Below are positions 1-8,728 of a stretch of 64,000 bases of DNA, in pieces. A program made the translations under genes and the position numbers. The DNA is taken from contig CAWJOU010000005.1 in the NCBI GenBank assembly GCA_963844575.1, forward strand, positions 3,472,001-3,536,000, given 5' to 3'. Each line of letters starts with the position of its first letter. Position 1 is the stretch's first letter. The notes beneath the pieces are model-generated. The model saw nothing but the letters and a program-made list of their open reading frames with translations, was not told where the DNA came from and searched no databases. Source of the stretch: DASZUK01 sp963844575 (GTDB lineage: Bacteria; Actinomycetota; Acidimicrobiia; Acidimicrobiales; RAAP-2).

Positions 1-67
1 GGGGCGCCGACGGTCGGCCGGGCAGCTCCGACGGCTCCGTCGTCTTCACGAGCTCGAGCGCGGTCAC
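1..67 (-). CDS. pstA: Phosphate ABC transporter permease PstA, N-terminal fragment
   Basis: Only the first 22 codons lie in the window. A GTG at 67-65 sits 2 bases after the pstC stop and opens the frame VTALELVKTTEPSEL, which runs off the edge. No domain can be seen in so short a piece. The call rests on position: a Pst transporter needs two permeases, pstB and pstC lie directly upstream on the same strand, and the spacing implies translational coupling. PstA would be the second inner-membrane subunit. Confidence 0.5.
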   Translation of the reverse strand, partial: MTALELVKTTEPSELPGRPSAP

Positions 68-69
68 CG

Positions 70-1087
70 TCAGATCTCCGTCGCCGCGCCGCTGCGGCTG
101 CGCCGGACGAAGACGGCGGCACCGCTGTTGACGATGATGGTGATGACGAACAGCACGAAGCCGGCGGTCAGCAGGGCCGACAGCTGGGCCTTGGTGGCGT
201 CGCCGAAGTTCCCGGCGATCAGCGCCGAGACGGTCTGGGTGCCGGCTTCGAGGATGTTGGGCTTGATCACGTACTCGGGCGAGATGATGATCAGCACCGC
301 CGCCGTCTCCCCCAGGGCCCGGCCGAGCGCCAGCATCGTGCCCGCCGATGATCCCCCCCTTGCCGAAGGGCAGCACGACGGTCCGGGCCACGCCGAAGCG
401 GGTGCCGCCGAGGGCCATGGCCGCCTCCCGCTCGCCGAGGGGGGCCTGGTCGAACACCGCCCGCATCACCGCGCAGGCCAGGGGGATGGCCATCATGGCC
501 ACGGCCAGGCCGGCGATGAAGGCCGAGCTGGTGTAGGCCGACTGCTGCCACACCGCGGCGTTGGCGTCGGTATCGACCTTGAAGATGGGGATCCACCCGA
601 GGTACTGGCTGAGCCATCGGGCCAGCAGGATGGCGTGGGGCATGAGGAGGAAGAACCCCCACAGCCCGTAGATGATGCTCGGCACCGCGGCCATCAGGTC
701 GACCGCGGAGACCAACCAGGACTTGAGCCACTTGGGGGCGTAGTCGGAGATGAAGAGGGCGAACATCAGGGCCAGCGGGAAGCTGACGACCATGGCCACC
801 AGCGCGACCTCGAAGGTCCCGACCAGGACGGCGGCGATACCGATCTTGTTGAGCTCGGGCTGCCAGGCCGTCTGGGTGAAGAAGGACCACCCGTACTCCC
901 GGAAGGTGGGGATGGACTGGTAGCCGAGGAAGATGCCGATGGCCCCGGTGAGGCCCAGCACCACCAGGCCGATGGTCCTGGCCGAACCGTGGAAGACCCG
1001 ATCGGACAGCTGGTGTCCCGGGTCCAGCTGGCGCGGCACCTTCGGCGAGCGCGGCCCGGCTGACGGTGGGAGACCGACCGTCGTCAT
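70..1087 (-). CDS. pstC: Phosphate ABC transporter permease PstC (frameshifted)
   Basis: Inner-membrane permease of the PstSCAB phosphate importer. The ATG at 1087-1085 overlaps the pstB stop (ATGA). The frame encodes several membrane segments and the PstC hallmark AAVPSIIYGLWGFF, then FGKGGIIGG. The next conserved block, TMLALGRALGETAAVL, is in another frame, so the gene is broken near 341-346. Removing one C from the run at 341-343 (+ strand) restores the continuous block IIGGTMLALGRALGET and the C-terminus ending at 70. The indel may be an assembly error, because the rest of the protein is well conserved and the operon is otherwise ordered. Confidence 0.8.
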
Positions 1088-1977
1088 CCGAACCGTCCGT
1101 GCACGTAGTCGGCGGTGCGCGGGTCGGCCGGGTGCTCGAAGATGTCGGTCGTCGGACCGTGCTCGACGATGCCCCCCGGCTCGCCCTGGCCGGCCAGGAA
1201 GAAGGCCGCCTGCTCGGACACCCGCTGGGCCTGCTGCATGTTGTGGGTGACGATGACGATCGTCACCTCGGTGCCGATCTCGGCGATGGTCTCTTCGATC
1301 CGGCGGGTCGAGGTCGGGTCGAGGGCCGAGCAGGGCTCGTCCATGAGCAGGACCTTCGGCCTGACGGCCAGGGCCCGGGCGATGCACAGCCGCTGCTGCT
1401 GGCCGCCCGAGAGCGCGCCCCCGGGTCGCCCCAACCGGTCCTTCACCTCGTTCCACAGCCCGGCCTTGGTCAAGGAGACCTCCACCAGCTCGTGGCGGTC
1501 GCTCTTGGAGACCTTGGTGCCCGTCAAGGCCAGGCCGGCGGTGACGTTGTCGGCGATCGACATGGCCGGGAACGGGTTCGGCTTCTGGAAGACCATGCCG
1601 ATCTGCTTGCGCACATCGGTCAGGCGGTGGCCCGAGGCGTAGATGTCCTCGCCGTTGAGATGGACCTCGCCGGCCAGCTTGGCCCCCGGCGTCGCCTCGT
1701 GCATCCGGTTCAGGATCCGCAAGAAGGTCGACTTCCCGCAGCCCGACGGCCCGATGAGGGCGGTCACGGTGGCCGCCGGCATCGACAGGGACACGTCGTC
1801 CAAGACCAAGTGGTCACCGAACCACGCCGACACCTCGGCGGCGTCCAGGCGGGCGGCTTCGCCCCGAGGCTCGGGCGACTTGGCCGGCCCGGCCGGTAGC
1901 CGAGACGGCGGTGCCTTCCTACGCCGTCGCCAGGCAGCCTCCGGCCGACTGGCGACGGCGTTGAGGTCGGCGGTCAT
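1084..1977 (-). CDS. pstB: Phosphate ABC transporter ATP-binding protein PstB
   Basis: Cytoplasmic ATPase that energises phosphate import. The 297-residue protein has Walker A GPSGCGKS, the PstB signature MVFQKPNPFP, the ABC signature LSGGQQQR, Walker B VLLMDEP and switch His THNMQQ. The ATG at 1977-1975 is chosen although the frame is open to 2070: it lies one base after the stop of the upstream surface-protein gene (TGAGATG), and family homology starts after it. It overlaps pstC by ATGA, so the FN3 protein, PstB and PstC are translationally coupled. An N-terminal extension of about 45 residues precedes the ABC domain. Confidence 0.9.
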   Translation of the reverse strand: MTADLNAVASRPEAAWRRRRKAPPSRLPAGPAKSPEPRGEAARLDAAEVSAWFGDHLVLDDVSLSMPAATVTALIGPSGCGKSTFLRILNRMHEATPGAKLAGEVHLNGEDIYASGHRLTDVRKQIGMVFQKPNPFPAMSIADNVTAGLALTGTKVSKSDRHELVEVSLTKAGLWNEVKDRLGRPGGALSGGQQQRLCIARALAVRPKVLLMDEPCSALDPTSTRRIEETIAEIGTEVTIVIVTHNMQQAQRVSEQAAFFLAGQGEPGGIVEHGPTTDIFEHPADPRTADYVHGRFG

Positions 1978-1978
1978 C

Positions 1979-4900
1979 TCACGCCCCGGCCAGACCGACG
2001 ATCGGTTTGTTGAGCGGCTTCCCGCCCGTCGAGCCGTAGAACGTTGCATCGCCGAAGGCGAAGACGCCACCGTCGGAGGCCACCAGCCAGTAGCCCTGGC
2101 CGCTGGCCGACGCCGTCGCTCCCACGATCGGCTGGTTGAGGGTCAGACTGCCGGTCGAGCCGTAGAAGGCGGCGTCACCGAAGGCAAAGACGCCACCGTC
2201 GGAGGCGACCAGCCAGTAGCCCTTCCCATCCGGGGTAGTGGTGATGCCGACGATCGGCTTGTTGAGCGTCAGGCTGCCGGTCGAGCCGTAGAAGGCGGCG
2301 TCGCCGAAGGCGAAGACGCCACCGTCGGAGGCGACCAGCCAGTAGCCCTTCCCGTCCGGCGTCGTCGAGATGCCGACGATCGGCTTGTTGAGGGTCAGAC
2401 TGCCGGTCGAGCCGTAGAAGGCGGCGTCGCCGAAGGCGAAGACCCCGCCGTCGGAGGCGACCAGCCAGTAGCCCTTGCCGTCCGGCGTCGTCGAGATGCC
2501 GACGATCGGCTTGTTGAGGGTCAGACTGCCAGTCGAGCCGTAGAAGGCGGCGTCGCCGAAGGCGAAGACCCCGCCGTCGGAGGCGACCAGCCAGTAGCCC
2601 TTGGCGTCCGGCGTGGTAGCCAGGCCGACGATCGGCTTGTTGAGGGTCAGGCTGCCCGTCGAGCCGTAGAACTGGGCGTCGCCGAAGGCGAAGACCCCGC
2701 CGTCGGAGGCGACCAGCCAGTAGCCCAACCCCGGTGCCGGGTTGGTCGACGCGGCGACCGGGGTCCCGGTCAACTGGGCCAGGGTCGGCGACGTCGTCGC
2801 ATCGACGGTGGCAGTGACCGAGTCGGTCGCCGGATCGAAGGTCTGGTTCGAGAAAGGCACCCAGGCGGTGCCGTTCCACCAGTCGATCGACTGCCCGCCG
2901 GGGCCGAGGTTGGTGACCGTGATGGTCAGGGAGCTGAACGAGTTGCCCGAAGAGACGGCGACGTCGTAGTAGGCGCCGGTCCCTCCCGACACCGTTCCCA
3001 CGACCGGGCTACCCGAGTAGGTGGCCACGGTGAGCGCGCCCACGCCGCTGCCCGACGCGGCGAGGCCGGTGACCCCGGCGGTCGCCGTCCCGGTCGGCGA
3101 GGCGGACGACGCCCCGTCCGACGAGGTCGCACCGGCCGGCGGGGCCGGCGGCGTGAGGGCGGTCGAGAGCGCCGGCGTCACCGAGTTCGATGCCGTCGAG
3201 GCGACGCCGGTGCCGACGGCGTTGGTGGCGGTCACCGTGAAGGTGTACGCCGTGCCGTTGGTCAGGCCGGTGACCGTGATCGGGCTGGTGCTGCCGGTGC
3301 TGGTCACGCCACCCGGCGAGCTGGTCACCGTGTAGCCGGTGATCGGGCTGCCGCCGTCCGAGGCCGGGGCGGTGAAGGCCACCGTGGCCTGGGCGTTGCC
3401 GGCGAGTCGCCGTCCCGATGGTCGGGGCGCCGGGCGACGGTGGCCTCGGGGGTCACCGAGTTGGAGGCCGCCGAGGCGGGCCCGGTGCCGATGGCGTTGG
3501 TGGCCGTCACCGTGAAGGTGTAGGCCGTGCCGTTGGTCAGGCCGGTGACGGTGATCGGGCTGGTGCTGCCGGTGCCGGTCACGCCACCCGGCGAACTGGT
3601 CACCGTGTAGCCGGTGATCGGGCTGCCGCCGTTGGAGACGGGGGCGGTGAAGGTTACCGAGGCCGAGCCGTTGCCGGCGGTCGCCGTCCCGATGGTCGGG
3701 GCGCCGGGCAGTTGAGCCGGCGTCACCGAGTTGGAGGCCGCCGAGGCGGCGCCGGTGCCGACGCCGTTGGTGGCCGTCACCGTGAAGGTGTAGGCCGTGC
3801 CGTTGGTGAGGCCGATGACGGTGATCGGGCTGGTGCTGCCGGTGCCGGTGAAGCCGCCCGGTGAGCTGGTCACCGTGTAGTGGATGATCGGGCTGCCGCC
3901 GTCCGAGCCCGGCGCGGTGAAGGCCACCGAGGCCGAGCCGTTGGCGGGGGTCGCCGTGCCGACGGTCGGAGCGCCGGGCGCGGTGGGCTCGGGCGTCGCC
4001 GAGCCGGTGGCCGCCGAGGCGGGTCCGATGCCGACGCCGTTGGTGGCGGTCACCGTGAAGGTGTACGCCGTGCCGTTGGTCAGACCGGTGACGGTGATCG
4101 AGGTAGCGGTGGCGCTACCGGTCGCCGTGATGCCACCCGGTGAGCTGGTCGCGGTGTAGCCGGTGATCGGGCTCCCGCCGTCCGAGGCCGGGGCGGTGAA
4201 GGTCACCGTGGCCTGGGCGTTGCCGGGAGTCGCCGTCCCGATGGTCGGGGCGCCGGGCGGACCGGTTGGCGTCGCCGAGTTGGAGGCCACCGAGGCGGCG
4301 CCGGTGCCGGTGCCGTTGGTGGCGGTCACCGTGAAGGTGTAGGCCGTGCCGTTGGTCAGGCCGGTGACGGTGATCGGGCTGGTGCTGCCGGTGCCGGTGA
4401 AGCCGCCCGGTGAGCTGGTCACCGTGTAGTGGGTGATCGGGCTGCCGTTTGTGGCGGCGGCAGTGAAGGTCACCGTGGCCTGGGCGTTGCCGGGAGTCGC
4501 CGTCCCGATGGTCGGGGCCCCGGGCAGACCGGCCGCCGGCGTCACCGAGTTGGACGACGCCGAGGCGGCGCCGGGACCGACGGCGTTGGTGGCCGTCACC
4601 GTGAAGGTGTACGCCGTGCCGTTGGTCAGGCCGGGGACGGTGATCGGGCTGGTGCTGCCGGTGCCGGTGATGGCGCCCGGTGAGCTGGTCACCGTGTAGC
4701 CGGTGATGGCGCTGCCGCCGTTCGAGGCCGGGGCGGTGAAGGTCACCGAGGCCGAGCCGTTGCCGGGGGTCGCCGTCCCGATGGTCGGGGCGCCGGGCAC
4801 GGTGGCCGGGGTCACCGAGCCGGAGGCCGCAGACGCCGCGCCAGGGCCGACGCCGTTGGTGGCGGTCACCGTGAAGGTGTACGCCGTGCCGTTGGTCAGG

Positions 4901-6261
4901 CCGGGAACGGTGATCGGGCTGGTGGCGCTGGTGCCGGTAAAGCCGCCCGGTGAGCTCGTCGCGGTGTAGCCGGTGATCGGGCTGCCGCCGTCGGAGACCG
5001 GCGCGGTGAAGGCCACCAAGGCCGACGCGTTGCCGGGGGTGGCCGTCCCAATGGTCGGGGCGCCGGGCACGGTGGCCGGGGTCACCGAGTTGGAGGCCGC
5101 CGAAGCGGGCCCGGTGCCGACGCCGTTGGTGGCGGTCACCGTGAAGGTGTACGCCGTGCCGTTGGTCAAACCGGGAACGGTGATCGAGGTAGCGGTGGCG
5201 CCACCGGTCGCCGTGATGGCGCCCGGTGAGCTGGTCACCGTGTAACCGGTGATGGCGCTGCCGCCGTTCGAGGCCGGGGCGGTGAAGGCCACCGAGGCCG
5301 ACGCGTTGCCGGCGGTCGCCGCCCCGATGGTCGGGGCGCCGGGCACGGTGGCGTTGACCGTAAAGACGGCGCTACCGGTCGAACCGCTGACTGTGGCATC
5401 GGTCGAGGAGAAGACGGCGTTGATCGTGTGGGTGCCGACCGCCAGCGAGGACGTCGTGGTGGACGCCGTCCCCGACGAGACCGTCACCGGGTTGCCGATG
5501 GCGGTCGTCCCGTCTTCGAACTGCACCGTTCCGGTGGCTGACGGCGGAGCGATGTTTGCCGTCAGCGTCTCGTTGGTGCCGACCAGCTGGGGGCTGGCCG
5601 GGCTGACCGTGACGGCGGTCGAGCTGGTCGGATAGACGACCGACCAGGTCGCGGACGGGCCGCTCCCGGTGATCTTGATGTCCGCCGAGTCGTAGGTGGT
5701 GGTAGTGGTGGGGTTACTCGTGACAAGCCGGAGGACGTAGAGACCGGCGTAGTTGGGTGTCTCAGGTGTCGTTTGGGTCGGGGGTGGGTTGGGGAAGCTC
5801 AACACGTATGTCGCCAGGCTGATGTCGCCCGACGAGCCGGTGACGACCGGCAGGGTCGACGTGTTCAACGGCGGTGGGGCGCTGGTGTTCGGGTACACCG
5901 TCGAGCTGCTGAGCTGCTCTCCGCTCCAGGTGCCGGCCGGCACGCCCTTGACCGGCGTGTAGGCCTTGAGGGTGGCCTTGTCGTCGTTGGCGTTGAGGAT
6001 GGCGGTTCCCTCGACATAGGCGGCCAACGGCGCGGGGCTGACCGTGCCGCCGGTGATCGACTGCCCGGCGGCGTTGAAGAAGAGCAGTCCGCCGGCCTGC
6101 GGGGGATTGGTCACTGGCTCCCACGGCGGGGCCGCTGTGGCGGCCCCGGCGACCGGCACGGCGACGACGCCGGCCGTCAGCGCGGCGCCGCTGACGAGCA
6201 CCGTGCCCACGGCCAGTATGGCGGCTGCCCGGCGGGTGGAACGACGGAGGGAGATGCGCAT
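1979..6261 (-). CDS. Giant secreted FN3/beta-propeller surface protein (frameshifted)
   Basis: About 1,425 residues when repaired. Order: signal peptide (MRISLRRSTRR then a hydrophobic stretch ending near GAATAA); a domain of about 170 residues shared with two other genes here (WSGEQLS motif); one Ig-like domain (about 216-303); eight FN3-type repeats beginning PGAPTIGTATPGN; a Ser/Thr/Ala linker; and six 42-residue GYWLVASDGGVFAFGDA repeats to the C-terminus. The frame breaks twice at the start of the eighth FN3 repeat: compared with its sister repeats there is an extra base near 3435 and another near 3405. The upstream part reads in frame to about 3436; the part below 3382 resumes FTAPASDGG. 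Probable adhesin or matrix protein, translationally coupled to pstB. Confidence 0.8.
1982..2725 (-). repeat. Six 126-bp tandem repeats coding for GYWLVASDGG units
   Basis: Six consecutive 42-codon units (the last is 38 codons) encode GYWLVASDGGVFAFGDA, then FYGSTGS, LNKPIVG and a TTPDGK linker. Units 2-4 are nearly identical in DNA, which points to recent unequal exchange. This repeat type is common in secreted Acidimicrobiia proteins; a propeller-like fold is an inference. Confidence 0.9.
3150..5352 (-). repeat. Eight FN3-coding tandem repeats of about 275 bp
   Basis: Eight consecutive units each encode PGAPTIGTAT, then SVAFTAPASNGGSPITGYTVTSSPG and GLTNGTAYTFTVTATN blocks. DNA identity between units is high, so copy-number change by recombination is easy and assembly collapse is possible. 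Confidence 0.85.
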
Positions 6262-6263
6262 CT

Positions 6264-7325
6264 TCAGTGGCCTTTCATCGTGGAACTAGTCGTCGTGGAT
6301 CTGGGGAGCTCGGAAGGTTCCGGGCTGACATCGGGGTCGAGAGGAGCGCCGGGCCGCCGGCGCCGGTGGCGGGCGAGGAGATATCCAGCCAATCCGAGCA
6401 CCAACAGGCCGGCGACGATCAAGCCGGCGATCAGCCCACTGTTGCTCGTCGTCGACAAAGAGCCCGTCGACGCGGCGGCCGTTGCGCTCTTGTCGCCTTT
6501 GGCCTGCGTGTCGCCTTTGGCCTGCGTGCCCGAGCCGCTCTTCTGGCCGCCGGAGGTTCCGACTCCCGAGCCGCTCTTGGCGCCTCCGGATCCACCGCTG
6601 CCCGAGCTGCCCTGGCTACCGGCACCCGAGGCGGCCGAGGTGCCCTTCGCGCCCGCCGTACCGGCGGCCGTCGTCGGCGAAGTGGTGGCCGCTGGTGCGG
6701 TGGTCGCCGGCGGGGCGGTGGTCGCCGTGGGGAGCAAGACTGTCTCCATCGACTCGGCGGTCCCGGCGGCGCAGTTCACCGTGGCCCCCCCGACCGCGTG
6801 CCACGTGCCGCCTGTGACCTGGATGTCGAGCGCCGGGTATCTCGACGTGTACGGCGCCGTGTTGGCGGTGCTCAGATAGATCCGGAGTTGCAAGAAACCG
6901 TCCCACTTCGGCGGGAAGGACTCGATCACGTCCTCCAACGACTGGTCACGGCTCGTACCCGCCACCATGGGGTTCGCCGGGTTCGAGTAGGAGGAGGCGG
7001 CGCTGAGTGTCTCGCCGCTCCAGTCACCGGCCGGGAAGTTCTGCATGGGCTGGTACACGACCAGGGTGGCCCGGCGAGCGGCGTTGTTGTAGGGCGCACT
7101 GGCCGGCTGCGTCGACACGGCTCGCCAGGTGAACGGGACCGTGTCGACGCTCCCGCTGGTGACCTGCTGGCCCGCTTGATTGCAGAGGCCGATGGAGCCG
7201 GCGACGTCCGGGTCGGTGTAGGGCACGGCTGTCGCCGCCGACGCGAGGCCGGTGACGGAGCTGACCGCCAGTAGGGCGACCGCGCCGGCGACCACGCACG
7301 ACAGTCCCAGGATCGGACCCCTCAT
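6264..7325 (-). CDS. Secreted membrane-anchored protein with C-terminal TM
   Basis: 353 residues. There is an N-terminal signal peptide (LSCVVAGAVALLAVSSVTGLASAA), then a domain of about 170 residues related to the N-terminal domain of the FN3 protein and the WxL-like protein (shared WSGETLS motif and similar flanking beta-strand pattern). A long Ala/Gly/Ser/Thr-rich spacer with AKGD repeats follows, then one membrane helix (about 296-317, GLIAGLIVAGLLVLGLAG) and an Arg-rich cytoplasmic tail. This is the design of a stalked surface protein held in the membrane. The start overlaps the stop of the DUF916-like gene (ATGA), and the stop lies 2 bases before the FN3 gene start. No enzymatic motif is seen. 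Confidence 0.7.
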   Translation of the reverse strand: MRGPILGLSCVVAGAVALLAVSSVTGLASAATAVPYTDPDVAGSIGLCNQAGQQVTSGSVDTVPFTWRAVSTQPASAPYNNAARRATLVVYQPMQNFPAGDWSGETLSAASSYSNPANPMVAGTSRDQSLEDVIESFPPKWDGFLQLRIYLSTANTAPYTSRYPALDIQVTGGTWHAVGGATVNCAAGTAESMETVLLPTATTAPPATTAPAATTSPTTAAGTAGAKGTSAASGAGSQGSSGSGGSGGAKSGSGVGTSGGQKSGSGTQAKGDTQAKGDKSATAAASTGSLSTTSNSGLIAGLIVAGLLVLGLAGYLLARHRRRRPGAPLDPDVSPEPSELPRSTTTSSTMKGH

Positions 7326-8548
7326 GGTTCTCCCACCGGTGCCGCGGCCTCAAGCTGGTCGCTGTCCTCCGGAGTGGGCACCTCACTGCTGGTATCGCCA
7401 CCGGTCTCACCGTCACCGTCCACACCAACGGCCCGGCGCCGACGACGCCTCCGGCGAATCAAGGCGAAGAGGAGGGCCAACACGACGAGGACGATCACGA
7501 TGAGGGGCCAGGGAACAGCCCAGGTTTCGGTGCCGGCGGTGACGACGATCGGCGCAGTCGCCACGGCCTGCCCGAGCTCCCTCGCCTGCGCCGTCACCGA
7601 CTCGTGAACCAAGAACTGCGGCCACACTCGGGGCACCACGACCCTCTCGTGCACCGAGTCCCCGGGTAGCAGCAGCGGGATCTTCGGCATCGTGATCTGC
7701 CGGTCGGACCCGATCAGCGGGGACGACGTTACCGACTGGTCGACGGCGAGGTTCACGTTGCCCGTGTTCTTGACCAGGTAGTCGATCTTCACCTGGCCGG
7801 CACCGAACGGATTGAGCACGCCGTCGTACGTGGTGTCCAGGTCGGTCAGGACGAGCTGCGGCCGCAACGGCCCGGCCACCTGGATGTACATCCGGGTCGC
7901 GACGCGCTGGTTGAGGACGATGCGCTGACCGGCCTTGCCCTTCCCCGCCGACTGCAGCGAGGCAACGACCGCCCCGACGTGGTCACCGGGGCTGGCGTTG
8001 GTCGGCACCCGAACCAGGACCGGGACCACGGTGAACCCCGGCTGGCCGGCGCTCTCGGGGCCCACCCCGACGGTGCTGGAGGCGGCCGGAAGGCTGATCC
8101 ACGTACCCACCCCGGTCGGCCGGCTCGTGGGAGGGGGCAGGCCGAGCCCACCACCGGAGATGTTGATGGCGTCGGTGGCGTAGAGCTGGAGCGAGAGTGG
8201 GACTGTCGAGTAATTGACCACGGCGACGTCGTCTTCGACGACGGCCCCGGGCGTGGCCCCCAAGGAGAACGACGACCGTCCGTCGGGCCCGCTGGCCGAG
8301 GCCGGCTCGACGCCGAAGGTCACCCGGCCACCGGTCGGGGCGGCCGCGGCCGGCGACGTCGTGGCGGCGCCGGTGCGCGGCGTCGACGCCGCACCGGCGG
8401 GCAGGGTACCCAAGGTGCCGATCCCCATGATCACTCCTCCGAGAGCGAGCCCGGCCACGACCATGAGGCGCGGCCTGGCCCGTCGCCGGCCTTCCGTCTC
8501 AGTCCCGGATGGGCGGAGCGGCAGCTCGATCTCCAAAAGGTTCCCCAT
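7322..8548 (-). CDS. DUF916-like (WxL-interacting) membrane-anchored surface protein
   Basis: 408 residues. An Arg-rich N-region and hydrophobic signal segment (MVVAGLALGGVIMGIGTL) precede an extracellular part with two beta-rich domains: FGVEPASASGPDGRSSFSL with a D-x-V-x-V-x-N-Y-S strand, then PQLVLTDLDTTYDGVLNPFGAG. One membrane helix (WPLIVIVLVVLALLFALI) and an eight-Arg stop-transfer signal follow. Domain order and strand motifs resemble DUF916 proteins, which in Firmicutes sit in the envelope and partner WxL proteins; a WxL-like protein is encoded just upstream. The assignment is by pattern only. A Gram-positive CopC/DUF11-type Ig protein is the alternative. Confidence 0.55.
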   Translation of the reverse strand: MGNLLEIELPLRPSGTETEGRRRARPRLMVVAGLALGGVIMGIGTLGTLPAGAASTPRTGAATTSPAAAAPTGGRVTFGVEPASASGPDGRSSFSLGATPGAVVEDDVAVVNYSTVPLSLQLYATDAINISGGGLGLPPPTSRPTGVGTWISLPAASSTVGVGPESAGQPGFTVVPVLVRVPTNASPGDHVGAVVASLQSAGKGKAGQRIVLNQRVATRMYIQVAGPLRPQLVLTDLDTTYDGVLNPFGAGQVKIDYLVKNTGNVNLAVDQSVTSSPLIGSDRQITMPKIPLLLPGDSVHERVVVPRVWPQFLVHESVTAQARELGQAVATAPIVVTAGTETWAVPWPLIVIVLVVLALLFALIRRRRRRRRAVGVDGDGETGGDTSSEVPTPEDSDQLEAAAPVGEP

Positions 8549-8634
8549 AACCTACCAAAACCATCGTGTTCAATTGTTTACTAAGTTGATCATATTTACT
8601 CTACCCAGGTGATTCATCGGTTGCAAGGCGCGCC

Positions 8635-8670
8635 GAGGGGCGGGGCAGCCGGTGGCTGCTCCCGCCCCTC
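8635..8670 (-). terminator. Strong GC hairpin between WxL-like and DUF916-like genes
   Basis: GAGGGGCGGG-GCAGCC is complementary to GGCTGC-TCCCGCCCCTC across a GGT loop with one bulged base, about 16 pairs. No U-tract follows in the minus direction, so attenuation or mRNA 3'-end protection is as likely as full termination. Confidence 0.5.
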
Positions 8671-8728
8671 GTGCGGTTTCCCTTCGTGAGCTCGGCGGTC
8701 ACCGAGCCCTGTTGTGCCGCTATGCGTA

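Noticed and set aside
1643..3523. Long open plus-strand frame (626 codons) opposite the pstB/FN3 genes
   Set aside because: It mirrors the GC-rich repeats of the minus-strand genes, has an Arg/Gly-rich repetitive product and no ribosome site. The minus-strand proteins have clear domains.
1982..5352. Regular repeats that could suggest a CRISPR or satellite array
   Set aside because: Period is 126 or about 275 bases, inside one coding frame, with no unique spacers. They encode protein repeats.
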